From Citrobacter youngae (GTDB lineage Bacteria > Pseudomonadota > Gammaproteobacteria > Enterobacterales > Enterobacteriaceae), in the NCBI RefSeq assembly GCF_003818115.1, contig NZ_RPOI01000001.1, positions 21,291 to 85,290 on the forward strand: a DNA stretch of 64,000 nt, in the 5' to 3' direction. The notes under the pieces are model-generated. The model ran no database searches, was not told the origin of the DNA, and worked only from the letters and a program-made list of their open reading frames with translations. The position numbers and the translations under genes were made by a program. Positions 24,291 through 32,238 of this stretch are shown here, in pieces. Position 1 is the stretch's first letter. Each line of letters opens with the position of its first letter.

Positions 24291-25412
24291 ATGCAACACT
24301 TACGCGGGCGCTGGATGAAAGCGTTAAACGGCATCGTTATCGCGTTGAGCCTGGCGCTGCCCGGCACCACGCAGGCGCAGTCTCTGGAGTCGCTGGTCAA
24401 CGTCCAGGGGATCAGGGAAAACCAGCTCGTCGGCTATAGCCTGGTGGTGGGGCTGGACGGAACCGGGGATAAAAACCAGGTTAAATTCACCAACCAAACT
24501 ATCACCAACATGCTGCGCCAGTTCGGGGTACAGCTGCCGAGCAAAATCGATCCGAAGGTGAAAAACGTCGCGGCGGTGGCGGTCAGCGCGATGCTGCCGC
24601 CCATGTACTCGCGTGGGCAGACCATTGACGTTACGGTCTCGTCGATTGGTGATGCCAAAAGCCTGCGCGGCGGCACGTTATTGCTCACCCAGCTACATGG
24701 CGCGGATGGTGAGGTTTACGCCCTTGCACAAGGGAGCGTGGTGGTCGGCGGGATGAACGCCACCGGGGCCAGCGGCTCCAGCGTTACAGTCAATACGCCG
24801 ACTGCCGGGCTTATTCCTAATGGTGCGTCGGTGGAACGTGAGATTCCCAGCGATTTCCAGATGGGCGACACCATCACGCTGAATCTGAAGCGTCCCTCTT
24901 TTAAAGACGCCAATAACATTGCGGCGGCGATCAACGCCTCGTTTGGCGGCATTGCCACCGCGCAAAGCTCGACTAACGTCAGCGTCCGCGCGCCAACCAG
25001 CCCCGGTGCGCGCGTCGCCTTTATGTCGCAGTTGGATGACGTGCAGGTGCAGGCGGAAAAAGTGCGCGCCCGCGTGGTGTTTAACTCACGTACCGGTACG
25101 GTGGTGATGGGCGATGGCATCGCCCTGCACGCGGCAGCGGTATCGCATGGCAGCCTGACGGTTTCCATCAACGAAAGCAGCAACGTCAGCCAGCCGAATG
25201 CCTTTGCCGGCGGTCGTACGGCGGTTACGCCGCAGAGCAATATTTCGGTGAACCATGCCCGTCCTGGCATGATCTCTTTGCCTGAATCCAGCAGCCTGAA
25301 AACGTTGGTTAACGCCCTTAACAGCCTGGGCGCCACGCCGGACGACATTATGTCTATTTTACAGGCGCTACATGAAGCCGGGGCGCTGGACGCCGATCTG
25401 GAGGTGATTTAA
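24291..25412 (+). CDS. lfgI: LfgI, lateral P-ring protein (FlgI family)
   Basis: 373 residues from the ATG at 24291, which has CAGGA seven bases upstream. A signal peptide ends near TTQAQ, followed by the FlgI motifs [43 protein letters not shown] and [23 protein letters not shown]. FlgI polymerises in the peptidoglycan layer around the rod with help from FlgA. It overlaps the lfgJ start by one base. Confidence 0.96.
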   Translation: MQHLRGRWMKALNGIVIALSLALPGTTQAQSLESLVNVQGIRENQLVGYSLVVGLDGTGDKNQVKFTNQTITNMLRQFGVQLPSKIDPKVKNVAAVAVSAMLPPMYSRGQTIDVTVSSIGDAKSLRGGTLLLTQLHGADGEVYALAQGSVVVGGMNATGASGSSVTVNTPTAGLIPNGASVEREIPSDFQMGDTITLNLKRPSFKDANNIAAAINASFGGIATAQSSTNVSVRAPTSPGARVAFMSQLDDVQVQAEKVRARVVFNSRTGTVVMGDGIALHAAAVSHGSLTVSINESSNVSQPNAFAGGRTAVTPQSNISVNHARPGMISLPESSSLKTLVNALNSLGATPDDIMSILQALHEAGALDADLEVI

Positions 25413-25723
25413 TGGCCGACATCAAAGTGAATCATAGCGGCGGCATTGACGGCAGCGATGCATTAATGGGGCCGAAAATCAAAGCGAACGATTTGCAGAA
25501 AGCCGCTCAGCAGTTTGAAGCCATTTTCTTACGCAACATGCTGAAAGAAATGCGTAAAACCAATGAGATCTTCGACTCGAAAGACAACCCGTTTAACAGT
25601 GACTCGGTGCGCATGATGCAGGGATTTTACGACGATCAGCTTTGCAACAGCCTGGCCCAGCAGCACGGCATTGGGATTGCGGCGATGATCGTTAAACAAC
25701 TTTCCCCGTACCACAAAGGATAA
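25412..25723 (+). CDS. lfgJ: LfgJ, lateral rod-binding protein (FlgJ N-terminal domain only)
   Basis: 103 residues carrying only the rod-binding/capping domain (LQKAAQQFEAIFLRNMLKEMRKTNEI, DSVRMMQGFYDDQLCNSLAQQHGIGIAAMIVKQL). E. coli FlgJ has about 313 residues because of a C-terminal muramidase domain, which is absent here; short FlgJ forms are known in other flagellar systems. A separate peptidoglycan hydrolase is therefore needed for rod passage, and none is found in this window. Confidence 0.93.
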   Translation: MADIKVNHSGGIDGSDALMGPKIKANDLQKAAQQFEAIFLRNMLKEMRKTNEIFDSKDNPFNSDSVRMMQGFYDDQLCNSLAQQHGIGIAAMIVKQLSPYHKG

Positions 25724-25738
25724 AGGTTGCGCGGCGGC

Positions 25739-25766
25739 TTAAGAACCGGGGTTTTTAAGTCGCTCT
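25739..25766 (+). promoter_or_regulatory. Candidate sigma-28 (LafS) promoter of lfgKL
   Basis: TTAAGAAC (25739-25746), twelve bases, GTCGCTCT (25759-25766), in the 98-base gap between lfgJ and lfgK. It resembles the candidate before lafA (TTAAGTTT, N12, GTCGTTTT). Individually weak; support comes from the shared spacer and from flgKL being late genes in the primary system. Confidence 0.35.
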
Positions 25767-25821
25767 TAATCGGCAAGGTTGTTAACGACAGACCGGGTGA
25801 CTGACCGGCAAGGACTCTTTG

Positions 25822-27198
25822 ATGGACATGATTAACATTGGCTACAGCGGCGCATCGACGGCGCAGGTGGAGCTTAACGTAACCGCGCAAAATACGGCGA
25901 ACGCCATGACCGACGGTTACACCCGACAGGTTGCCATCACCAGCACCATTGGCGCCAGCTCCGGTTCGGCGAACAGTGCGGGTAACGGCGTGCAGGTTGA
26001 CAGTATTCGCCGCGTTTCAAACCAGTACCAGGTGAACCAGGTGTGGTATGCCGCCAGCGATTACGGCTACTACAACACCCAGCAGGAGTATTTAACGCAA
26101 CTGGAAACGGTGCTCAGCGACGATAACAGCAGCCTGAGCGGCGGTTTTGACAACTTTTTTGCCGCGCTAAACGAAGCCACCACCAGCCCGGATGATTCCG
26201 CCCTGCGTGAGCAGGTGATCAGTGAGTCCGGCGCGCTGGCGCTGCGTGTGGATAACACGCTGGATTACATCGACTCGCAAAGCAGTGAGATCGTCAGCCA
26301 GGAACAGGCGATGGTGGCGCAGGTGAACACCCTGACCAGCGGCATTGCCAGCTATAACCAACAGATCGCTGAAGCTGAAGCCAACGGCGATAACGCCTCT
26401 GCGCTGTACGATGCTCGCGATCAGATGGTCGAACAACTCAGCGGCATCATGGACGTGCAGGTCAATATTGATGATGAAGGTAACTACAACGTTACGCTGC
26501 AAAATGGTCAGCCGTTGGTCAGCGGGCAGGAGAGTTCTACCATCGAACTGGATACCAACGCCGACGGCACGCAGAGCATGTCGCTGACCTTTGCCGGAAC
26601 GACGTCATCGATGAACACCGATACCGGCGGCTCGCTGGGGGCGTTGTTTGATTATCAGAACCAGGTGCTGACGCCGCTGACGGGAACCATTAACAGCATG
26701 GCGTCGCAATTTGCTGATGCGGTCAACACCCAACTGGCGCAGGGCTACGACCTGAACGGAAATCCCGGTGAACCGCTGTTTATTTATGATGAAAACTCAT
26801 CTGACGGCCCGCTGGAAGTGAACCCGGATATCACCGCCGATGAGCTGGCGTTTTCCAGTTCGCCGGACGAAAGCGGCAATAGCGATAACCTGCAGGCATT
26901 GATCAACATCTCTACCGAACCGCTGGACATTGACGGCCTCGGCAGCGTAACCGTGGGCGAAGCCTGTTCATCGATCATCAGTAATATCGGTATTTACAGC
27001 CAGCAAAACCAGACGGAAGCGGAAGCGGCGGCCAACGTTTACTCCGAAGCGCAGAACCAGCAGAGCAGCGTCAGCGGCGTGAGTATGGACGAAGAAGCGG
27101 TGAACCTCATTACCTACCAGCAGATTTACGAGGCCAACCTCAAAGTTATCTCAACGGGCGCAGATATTTTCGACTCTGTGCTGGAAATGTGTAGCTAA
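25822..27198 (+). CDS. lfgK: LfgK, lateral hook-filament junction protein 1 (FlgK family)
   Basis: 458 residues from the ATG at 25822, with AAGGA seven bases upstream (a TTG three bases earlier is less likely). N-terminal INIGYSGASTAQVELNVTAQNTANAMTDGYTRQVA and C-terminal SGVSMDEEAVNLITYQQIYEANLKVISTGADIFDSVL are diagnostic. FlgK replaces the hook cap and is exported with the FlgN chaperone. It is shorter than E. coli FlgK (547), with a reduced surface domain. Confidence 0.95.
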   Translation: MDMINIGYSGASTAQVELNVTAQNTANAMTDGYTRQVAITSTIGASSGSANSAGNGVQVDSIRRVSNQYQVNQVWYAASDYGYYNTQQEYLTQLETVLSDDNSSLSGGFDNFFAALNEATTSPDDSALREQVISESGALALRVDNTLDYIDSQSSEIVSQEQAMVAQVNTLTSGIASYNQQIAEAEANGDNASALYDARDQMVEQLSGIMDVQVNIDDEGNYNVTLQNGQPLVSGQESSTIELDTNADGTQSMSLTFAGTTSSMNTDTGGSLGALFDYQNQVLTPLTGTINSMASQFADAVNTQLAQGYDLNGNPGEPLFIYDENSSDGPLEVNPDITADELAFSSSPDESGNSDNLQALINISTEPLDIDGLGSVTVGEACSSIISNIGIYSQQNQTEAEAAANVYSEAQNQQSSVSGVSMDEEAVNLITYQQIYEANLKVISTGADIFDSVLEMCS

Positions 27199-27215
27199 TC
27201 GGGAGAGGAATGAAT

Positions 27216-28145
27216 ATGCGTGTGTCTACTCAGCAATCTTATGTGTCCATGACGCAGAGTTTTAACGACCTTTCCAGCGATCTGTCTCATGTGGTTACGC
27301 AGATGGCGACCGGGAAAAGCATTCTGCTGCCGTCTGACGATCCTATCGCGGCAACCCGTATTACCCAGCTTAACCGCCAGCAATCGGCCCTCGACCAGTA
27401 TCAGAGCAATATTGACTCCGCCACAGCGGGTATGAGCCAGCAGGAGTCAATTCTGGATGGCGTTAATAACGATCTGTTGGCGATTCGCGACGATCTGCTG
27501 GAAGCCGCCAACGGCACTAACACCGCCGATTCGTTAGCCAGTCTGGGGCAGGATATCCAGTCGATGACTGAAGCGATGGTCTCGGCGCTGAATTACCAGG
27601 ATGAAGACGGCCACTATGTGTTTGGTGGAACGGTCAACGATCGGCCGCCGATTGTCGCAGTGGATGAAGACGGTGACGGGGTGACCGACAGCTATACCTA
27701 CCAGGGTAACGGCGATCATCGCCAGACCACGGTTTCCAATGGCGTGGAAGTGGATACCAACGTGGCGGTCAGCGATTTCTTCGGCGATAGCCTGGATGTG
27801 CTGAACACCCTGACGTCGTTGTCGAAGGAGCTGCAGGATCCGTCGATTGACCCTGCCGATCCGCAGGTACAAAGCGATCTTGAAAGCGCTATCGATACGG
27901 TGGATAACGCCTCTGATGCACTCAATGCTTCTATTGCCACTATTGGTGAAACGCAGAATACGATGACCATGCTGAGCGGCGCGCAAACGGATATCACCAC
28001 TTCTAACGATCAGCTGATTAGCCAGTTGAGCGATCTGGATTACGGCCCGGCCTCGATTACCTTTACCGGTCTGGAAATGGCGATGGAAGCCACCTTAAAA
28101 ACCTACTCCAAAGTGAGTGAGTTGAACCTTTTCAGTGTGATTTAA
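27216..28145 (+). CDS. lfgL: LfgL, lateral hook-filament junction protein 3 (FlgL family)
   Basis: 309 residues from the ATG at 27216, correctly spaced from GGGAGAGGA; an ATG six bases earlier touches the Shine-Dalgarno. N-terminal MRVSTQQSYVSMTQSFNDLSSDLSHVVTQMATGK and the flagellin-like GKSILLPSDDPIAATRI are typical FlgL. The C-terminus ends SKVSELNLFSVI. It forms the adaptor ring between FlgK and the flagellin filament. Followed by lafW after 25 bases. Confidence 0.94.
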   Translation: MRVSTQQSYVSMTQSFNDLSSDLSHVVTQMATGKSILLPSDDPIAATRITQLNRQQSALDQYQSNIDSATAGMSQQESILDGVNNDLLAIRDDLLEAANGTNTADSLASLGQDIQSMTEAMVSALNYQDEDGHYVFGGTVNDRPPIVAVDEDGDGVTDSYTYQGNGDHRQTTVSNGVEVDTNVAVSDFFGDSLDVLNTLTSLSKELQDPSIDPADPQVQSDLESAIDTVDNASDALNASIATIGETQNTMTMLSGAQTDITTSNDQLISQLSDLDYGPASITFTGLEMAMEATLKTYSKVSELNLFSVI

Positions 28146-28170
28146 CAGTCAGCAGCAGCCCAGGAACAGT

Positions 28171-29172
28171 ATGCAGGTCGGTTTAAATACAACATCACTC
28201 TCCGGTAGCGGAGCGCTCAATCCTTCAGTGCAACAACATAACGTTGCGCAGAATGCCCCTGTCCGTCAAAAGTTACCCGCAACGGCGAGTGATTACCCGG
28301 CCTCTCCACTCATTACCACCCGGCCTCAACGCTACAGCGTACAGCTCAACGATCAACTCACTACGTTGCAGCAGGCCGATCACTATCTGGGGCAACTGGA
28401 ACAGCATTTGCTGGATTATCGTCACGCATCGCGCCGCGGCGGGCAGGCGCAGCAGCAAAAGGGCGCTGAACTTTCCCAGTGGCTGGAAAAACGGCCGTCC
28501 TTATCCGGCGGCGCGGTTGACCGGCAGCTGCGTCCGGTTCTGCAGGGCGAAGCGCGAGTGACCTTTCACTCGCCTGACCTGGCGCAGATGCTGCAAAAAA
28601 ACGCCATCAGTTCACGTATGTTTAGCGTTTCCGATGGGCGGCAAATGCAGCACTCTGCGGTGGTGATCGGCGAGGAGCTGGATCCTGGGCAGTACAGAAT
28701 GATGATGAGTAATGCGCTGCGTCGTGTCGGCGTACAGGTGCACGAGCAGCAGGGCGCGATGAGCTTTTCCACCGCGGAAAAGCAGTGGCCGCAGATCCAA
28801 CAAACCCTGAGCGTACGCGATATTGACGCTAAGTCATCAACGTTTACTCCGCTCAAGACATTCGCCGATCCCTCTCGTTCAGAAGATCTGCTGCAACAGC
28901 TATCTCAGGGGAGTAAACGCCCACAGGATGGTTTACAGCAAGCGCTGGACGCGATTGGCGATCAGCGTGCGCAAATGGCCGCCCAACAGGAGAAGGCCCG
29001 GCAACTGATTGACGGAATGGCGCGTTTTCCGCAGGCTGAAAGTGCGATTAAAGCCTCTGAATCACTCGGTGGGGTACTGGATCATGCTAATCACAATTAT
29101 CAGGTATTAGCCCAGGCGGTAAATGGACAAGCCCGGCTTTCCAGCCAGACAGTCCGGAGCTTATTAAGTTAA
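28171..29172 (+). CDS. lafW: LafW, putative lateral hook-associated protein
   Basis: 333 residues, Gln-rich and mainly helical, with no signal peptide and no membrane helix. It has no counterpart in the primary flagellar system that I can recognise. Its position between lfgL and the flagellin region is that of lafW in other Flag-2 loci, where it is described as a putative hook-associated protein. The N-terminal 75 residues are low-complexity. Two long helices (residues about 265-300 and 300-330) could form coiled coil. The exact role is unknown. Confidence 0.75.
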   Translation: MQVGLNTTSLSGSGALNPSVQQHNVAQNAPVRQKLPATASDYPASPLITTRPQRYSVQLNDQLTTLQQADHYLGQLEQHLLDYRHASRRGGQAQQQKGAELSQWLEKRPSLSGGAVDRQLRPVLQGEARVTFHSPDLAQMLQKNAISSRMFSVSDGRQMQHSAVVIGEELDPGQYRMMMSNALRRVGVQVHEQQGAMSFSTAEKQWPQIQQTLSVRDIDAKSSTFTPLKTFADPSRSEDLLQQLSQGSKRPQDGLQQALDAIGDQRAQMAAQQEKARQLIDGMARFPQAESAIKASESLGGVLDHANHNYQVLAQAVNGQARLSSQTVRSLLS

Positions 29173-29648
29173 TTTGTCTGACATGCTTTTGTTGAAAAAG
29201 TAAATTCAGAGGGGTCTGTAACTAACAGACCTCCAACATCTTGAGTAAAGAGTAAATTTTGCTGCGGGTTTAAATGAATCCACCATGTATGCAGGTTATG
29301 CTCAACAATAAAAGAACTAAAATTTGATAAGCGGAGATCGTTTTTATCTGCTTTCGCATCGCTAAAATGAAGCTCGCCTTGTTTAGATGGTCCTGCAGAA
29401 CGATTAAGACAAGTAGAGATCTCGAATATCGAAGGCGCCTGATTATTTTGTTCCAAAGGGATGAGGGTGAGAGCCGTATCCTGGTGCTGTGGACTCAGAA
29501 TAAGTTGGTAATGTGCACTCTTTTCGGTGTTAAGATCGTAGTTGGCAATAACAGTCTTCTCAATGTTAGCATAGGCCATGATACTAAAAAATAAGGAAGA
29601 AATAGTCAGGGTATAGAAAAAGTAATTATTTGCATTTTGGCATTTCAT
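29169..29648 (-). CDS. Small exported protein paired with the ToxR-like regulator
   Basis: 159 residues. A hydrophobic N-terminal segment (about 9-28, FFYTLTISSLFFSIMAYA) reads as a signal peptide or anchor; the rest is a soluble periplasmic-type domain with two cysteines (about 80 and 156). No family recognised. Its start lies 23 bases inside the 3' end of the ToxR-like gene, so the two are translationally coupled. By analogy with ToxR/ToxS I infer a periplasmic partner that senses or stabilises the regulator. Its last codons overlap the end of lafW on the other strand. Confidence 0.6.
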   Translation of the reverse strand: MKCQNANNYFFYTLTISSLFFSIMAYANIEKTVIANYDLNTEKSAHYQLILSPQHQDTALTLIPLEQNNQAPSIFEISTCLNRSAGPSKQGELHFSDAKADKNDLRLSNFSSFIVEHNLHTWWIHLNPQQNLLFTQDVGGLLVTDPSEFTFSTKACQTN

Positions 29649-30576
29649 TTAACATTTTCTCCACTTCTTTAATTAAAATACCATTCATTTCGTTATCTTT
29701 ATTTAGCCAGTTATCAAAACTCAGTGCTAACTGCCAGCTATCATTGCATTGGTTGCTAATCACATTAGCTAATGCAAGCTTGTTCAGCGATACCCGATAA
29801 TACAACGTCATCGAGGCATTATGGCTGGCCAACTGCTGATTGATCTGCTGTATGCCGGGGAGAATATGTTGTGAAACAAGCGATAACGATTTCTTATTCT
29901 CACCCGGATCGTAAAGTTGATATACCGTAACACGGTTGGCATTTTCTAGTGTCTCTTTAACCAGTTGTGGGCTTTCTTCCATTTTAGTGGCAGACGGCGC
30001 TTTAAAATAAGAGATTAGGGCGAACAGCGACAGTGCGATAACGATAACGGGTAAGGTAATCAGAACGGCTCGGTAAGAATGACGTTTAATTGCCGTTTTT
30101 TTCTTATTTTTTTCTGGTAAGATTCTGTTATATAAATTTATTTTTTCATGTTCTGTTGATGCGCATAGCGTATCAGACACGAGAGCTTCTATAACATCTC
30201 CGTGCGCTTCGACTTCATAACTGAGGCTGACATCAGCCTTATTTTCATTAGGATCAATGGTTTCAGTCAGGTAGCTTTTATTAAATAAATACCCTTTTTT
30301 GGGTATGGTTTTTATGATTTCCTGTTGTTTACCATCATCATCGATAGCCACGCGCAGGGCATGAATAGCTGTTGGTAGACTATTGCCACCGACGATACGA
30401 TTCTTCCACACTGCAGTCATTAAAAATGAACGAGATAAAACGACATCGGCATTTTTAGCTAATGTCTCCAACAGAATAAAATGGTATTCGCCCAGGCGAC
30501 GGATCTCACCTGTTTCACAATGGATTAATGCATTAAGCGAGGAATCCATCCGCCAGTTGTTGACTACAATACTCAT
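29626..30576 (-). CDS. lafZ: LafZ, ToxR/CadC-like transmembrane regulator
   Basis: 316 residues. Residues 1-102 form a winged-helix OmpR/ToxR-type DNA-binding domain (GEIRRLGEYHFILLETLAKNADVVLSRSFLM, with LPTAIHALRVAIDDDG and TIPKKGYLF). One transmembrane helix spans about 169-191 and a periplasmic domain of about 125 residues follows. Such proteins regulate promoters from the membrane. It sits between lafW and lafA in the place of lafZ of other Flag-2 loci, divergent from lafA, whose promoter region it may control. Confidence 0.8.
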   Translation of the reverse strand: MSIVVNNWRMDSSLNALIHCETGEIRRLGEYHFILLETLAKNADVVLSRSFLMTAVWKNRIVGGNSLPTAIHALRVAIDDDGKQQEIIKTIPKKGYLFNKSYLTETIDPNENKADVSLSYEVEAHGDVIEALVSDTLCASTEHEKINLYNRILPEKNKKKTAIKRHSYRAVLITLPVIVIALSLFALISYFKAPSATKMEESPQLVKETLENANRVTVYQLYDPGENKKSLSLVSQHILPGIQQINQQLASHNASMTLYYRVSLNKLALANVISNQCNDSWQLALSFDNWLNKDNEMNGILIKEVEKMLNEMPKCK

Positions 30577-31132
30577 GGTTTTTTATACCCGTGCAAGATT
30601 TTTATATCCCTGGTGTCACACCGTTAAAAATCAGTGCATTAAATTTCTGGAGAAATTGAGATGTTTTTCTGGCTGAGAAACAACAGCCTGATTGGTATTG
30701 AGCGTTTTTTGTTCTGTCCTCAAAGGGATTGGAAATGTAGCGAAAGTGTCTGAGACTCACAATATAAAAATACAGGGTATTTGCAACTAAATGTAAAATA
30801 AGGATTAAACAGAAAATTTTAAAGTATTCTTGGTTGAGGATAATCTGATTGCTATCATGATGTTATCCCTGCAGATACGTAAGTAATCAACCCATTATTA
30901 GATATTTCTAATAATCTTTTAATTAAATCTTGATTGAGTTCTTCCTTGCATAGTGACTGTTTTGGTACTAAAGCACGGAAAGCTAAAATAGATGGACAGG
31001 ATGTTTGTCTCTTTAGCTAATGATGATGTGAAACGCGTAAAAAATTTTTTTGCTGTGCTTTAAGTTTTTCGAACGGGTGGTCGTTTTTACAGGGTATCGA
31101 AACGAAAACGATTATTCCCAAGGAGCAGTACC
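30577..31132. other. lafZ-lafA intergenic control region
   Basis: 556 AT-rich bases between the divergent regulator and flagellin genes hold no credible open reading frame. The proximal part contains the candidate LafS promoter (31060-31087) and the flagellin leader with AAGGAG before the lafA ATG. The long upstream part would give room for LafZ or other regulators. No sigma-54 GG-N10-GC site in a useful place was found. Confidence 0.5.
31060..31087 (+). promoter_or_regulatory. Candidate sigma-28 (LafS) promoter of lafA
   Basis: TTAAGTTT (31060-31067), twelve bases, GTCGTTTT (31080-31087), 45 bases before the flagellin start. Seven of eight -35 positions match the enteric TAAAGTTT. Flagellin genes are classically sigma-28 controlled. 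Confidence 0.55.
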
Positions 31133-32038
31133 ATGTTATCGATCAATACTAATACCGCATCAATGGCAGCTGTTAACGCTATCAACAAAAGCAGCGCATC
31201 TCTGTCTACTTCTATGGAACGTCTGGCGACAGGTAACCGCATTAACTCTTCAGCTGATGATGCTGCGGGCAAACAGATTGCCAGCCGCCTGACTGCACAG
31301 TCCAACGGCATGGGCGTTGCACTGAGCAACATTCAGGATGCAACCGCAATGCTGCAGACTGCAGATAGCATGTTTGACGAGATGACCGACGTGCTGGGCC
31401 GTATGAAAGATCTGTCCACCCAGGCAGCGAACGGAACCTACAACAGCGACGACCTGCAGGCGATGCAGGATGAATACGACGAGCTGGGTCAGCAGATGTC
31501 CGATATGCTGCAGAATACCACCTACGGTGGTACTAACCTGTTTGGTACGAAAGCTACCAGTAACACTGGTGTTTCAGGCCTGTTCCAGAGTTCAGTGACC
31601 TTCCAGGTAGGGGCTGAATCATCTGATACCATGACAGTAGATATCTCCAAGCAATTGGGTTATCTGGTTGACGATCTGAATGATGTCAGTAACTCTTTCC
31701 TCACTGACAACGCCACCAACGTGAGTGCATCTGGTACTGAGCTGACAGCTTCTGCAGGTGCAGCTAACAACATGATCAGCACCATCCAGACTGCAATGGA
31801 CGACGTGTCCAAAATCCAGTCCAAACTGGGTGCGTCTATCAACCGTCTGAACGACACCGCAAACAACCTGACCAGCATGCAGGACAACACCAACGTAGCT
31901 ATCGGTAACATTATGGATACCGACTACGCGACGGAAGCGTCCAACATGACCCAACAGCAGGTACTGATGCAAACCGGTATCACCATGCTGAAGCAGTCCA
32001 ACAGCATGTCCAGCATGGTTTCCAGCCTGCTGCAGTAA
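31133..32038 (+). CDS. lafA: LafA, lateral flagellin
   Basis: 301 residues. The conserved N-terminus (SINTNTASMAAVNAINKSS, then ERLATGNRINSSADDAAGKQIASRL) and C-terminus (EASNMTQQQVLMQTGITMLKQSNSMSSMVSSLL) form the D0/D1 core. The surface part is short (about 140-215) and rich in Ser and Thr (about 12 of 30 residues near 142-171), while lysines are few. This fits O-linked modification by the cargo transferases better than lysine methylation, but that is inference. Strong AAGGAG ribosome binding site; single gene with its own terminator. Confidence 0.96.
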   Translation: MLSINTNTASMAAVNAINKSSASLSTSMERLATGNRINSSADDAAGKQIASRLTAQSNGMGVALSNIQDATAMLQTADSMFDEMTDVLGRMKDLSTQAANGTYNSDDLQAMQDEYDELGQQMSDMLQNTTYGGTNLFGTKATSNTGVSGLFQSSVTFQVGAESSDTMTVDISKQLGYLVDDLNDVSNSFLTDNATNVSASGTELTASAGAANNMISTIQTAMDDVSKIQSKLGASINRLNDTANNLTSMQDNTNVAIGNIMDTDYATEASNMTQQQVLMQTGITMLKQSNSMSSMVSSLLQ

Positions 32039-32067
32039 TTCTGTTCAGTGGTGAAATTGTGCCATTA

Positions 32068-32093
32068 ACAACACCGCCGACTGGCGGTGTTGT
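32068..32093 (+). terminator. lafA terminator
   Basis: Perfect 11-bp stem ACAACACCGCC / GGCGGTGTTGT with a GACT loop, 29 bases after the flagellin stop. The following GCTTTCA is only weakly T-rich. Confidence 0.75.
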
Positions 32094-32190
32094 GCTTTCA
32101 GCGGCAGAAGGTTGGTCAGGATGTTTCCTGTTCAACGGAAATTCGATTTCCGTATGCTTAGTAATTAATTGATTTTAAATGAAATTAAAA

Positions 32191-32207
32191 CTGGCATACA
32201 TTTTGCT
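32191..32207 (+). promoter_or_regulatory. Sigma-54 promoter of lafBCDEF(STU)
   Basis: CTGGCAT (32191-32197) and TTGCT (32203-32207) have GG-N10-GC spacing and differ from the lfgB promoter at only a few positions. It lies 32 bases before lafB. It would put the filament cap, chaperones, LafS and the motor under LafK. Confidence 0.85.
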
Positions 32208-32238
32208 TTAATACCGATAACGTCGCACGGAGTTATTC

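Noticed and set aside
24716..25348. Minus-strand open frame opposite lfgI (210 codons)
   Set aside because: Shadow of lfgI; composition and residue pattern are not those of a real protein and lfgI is clearly functional.
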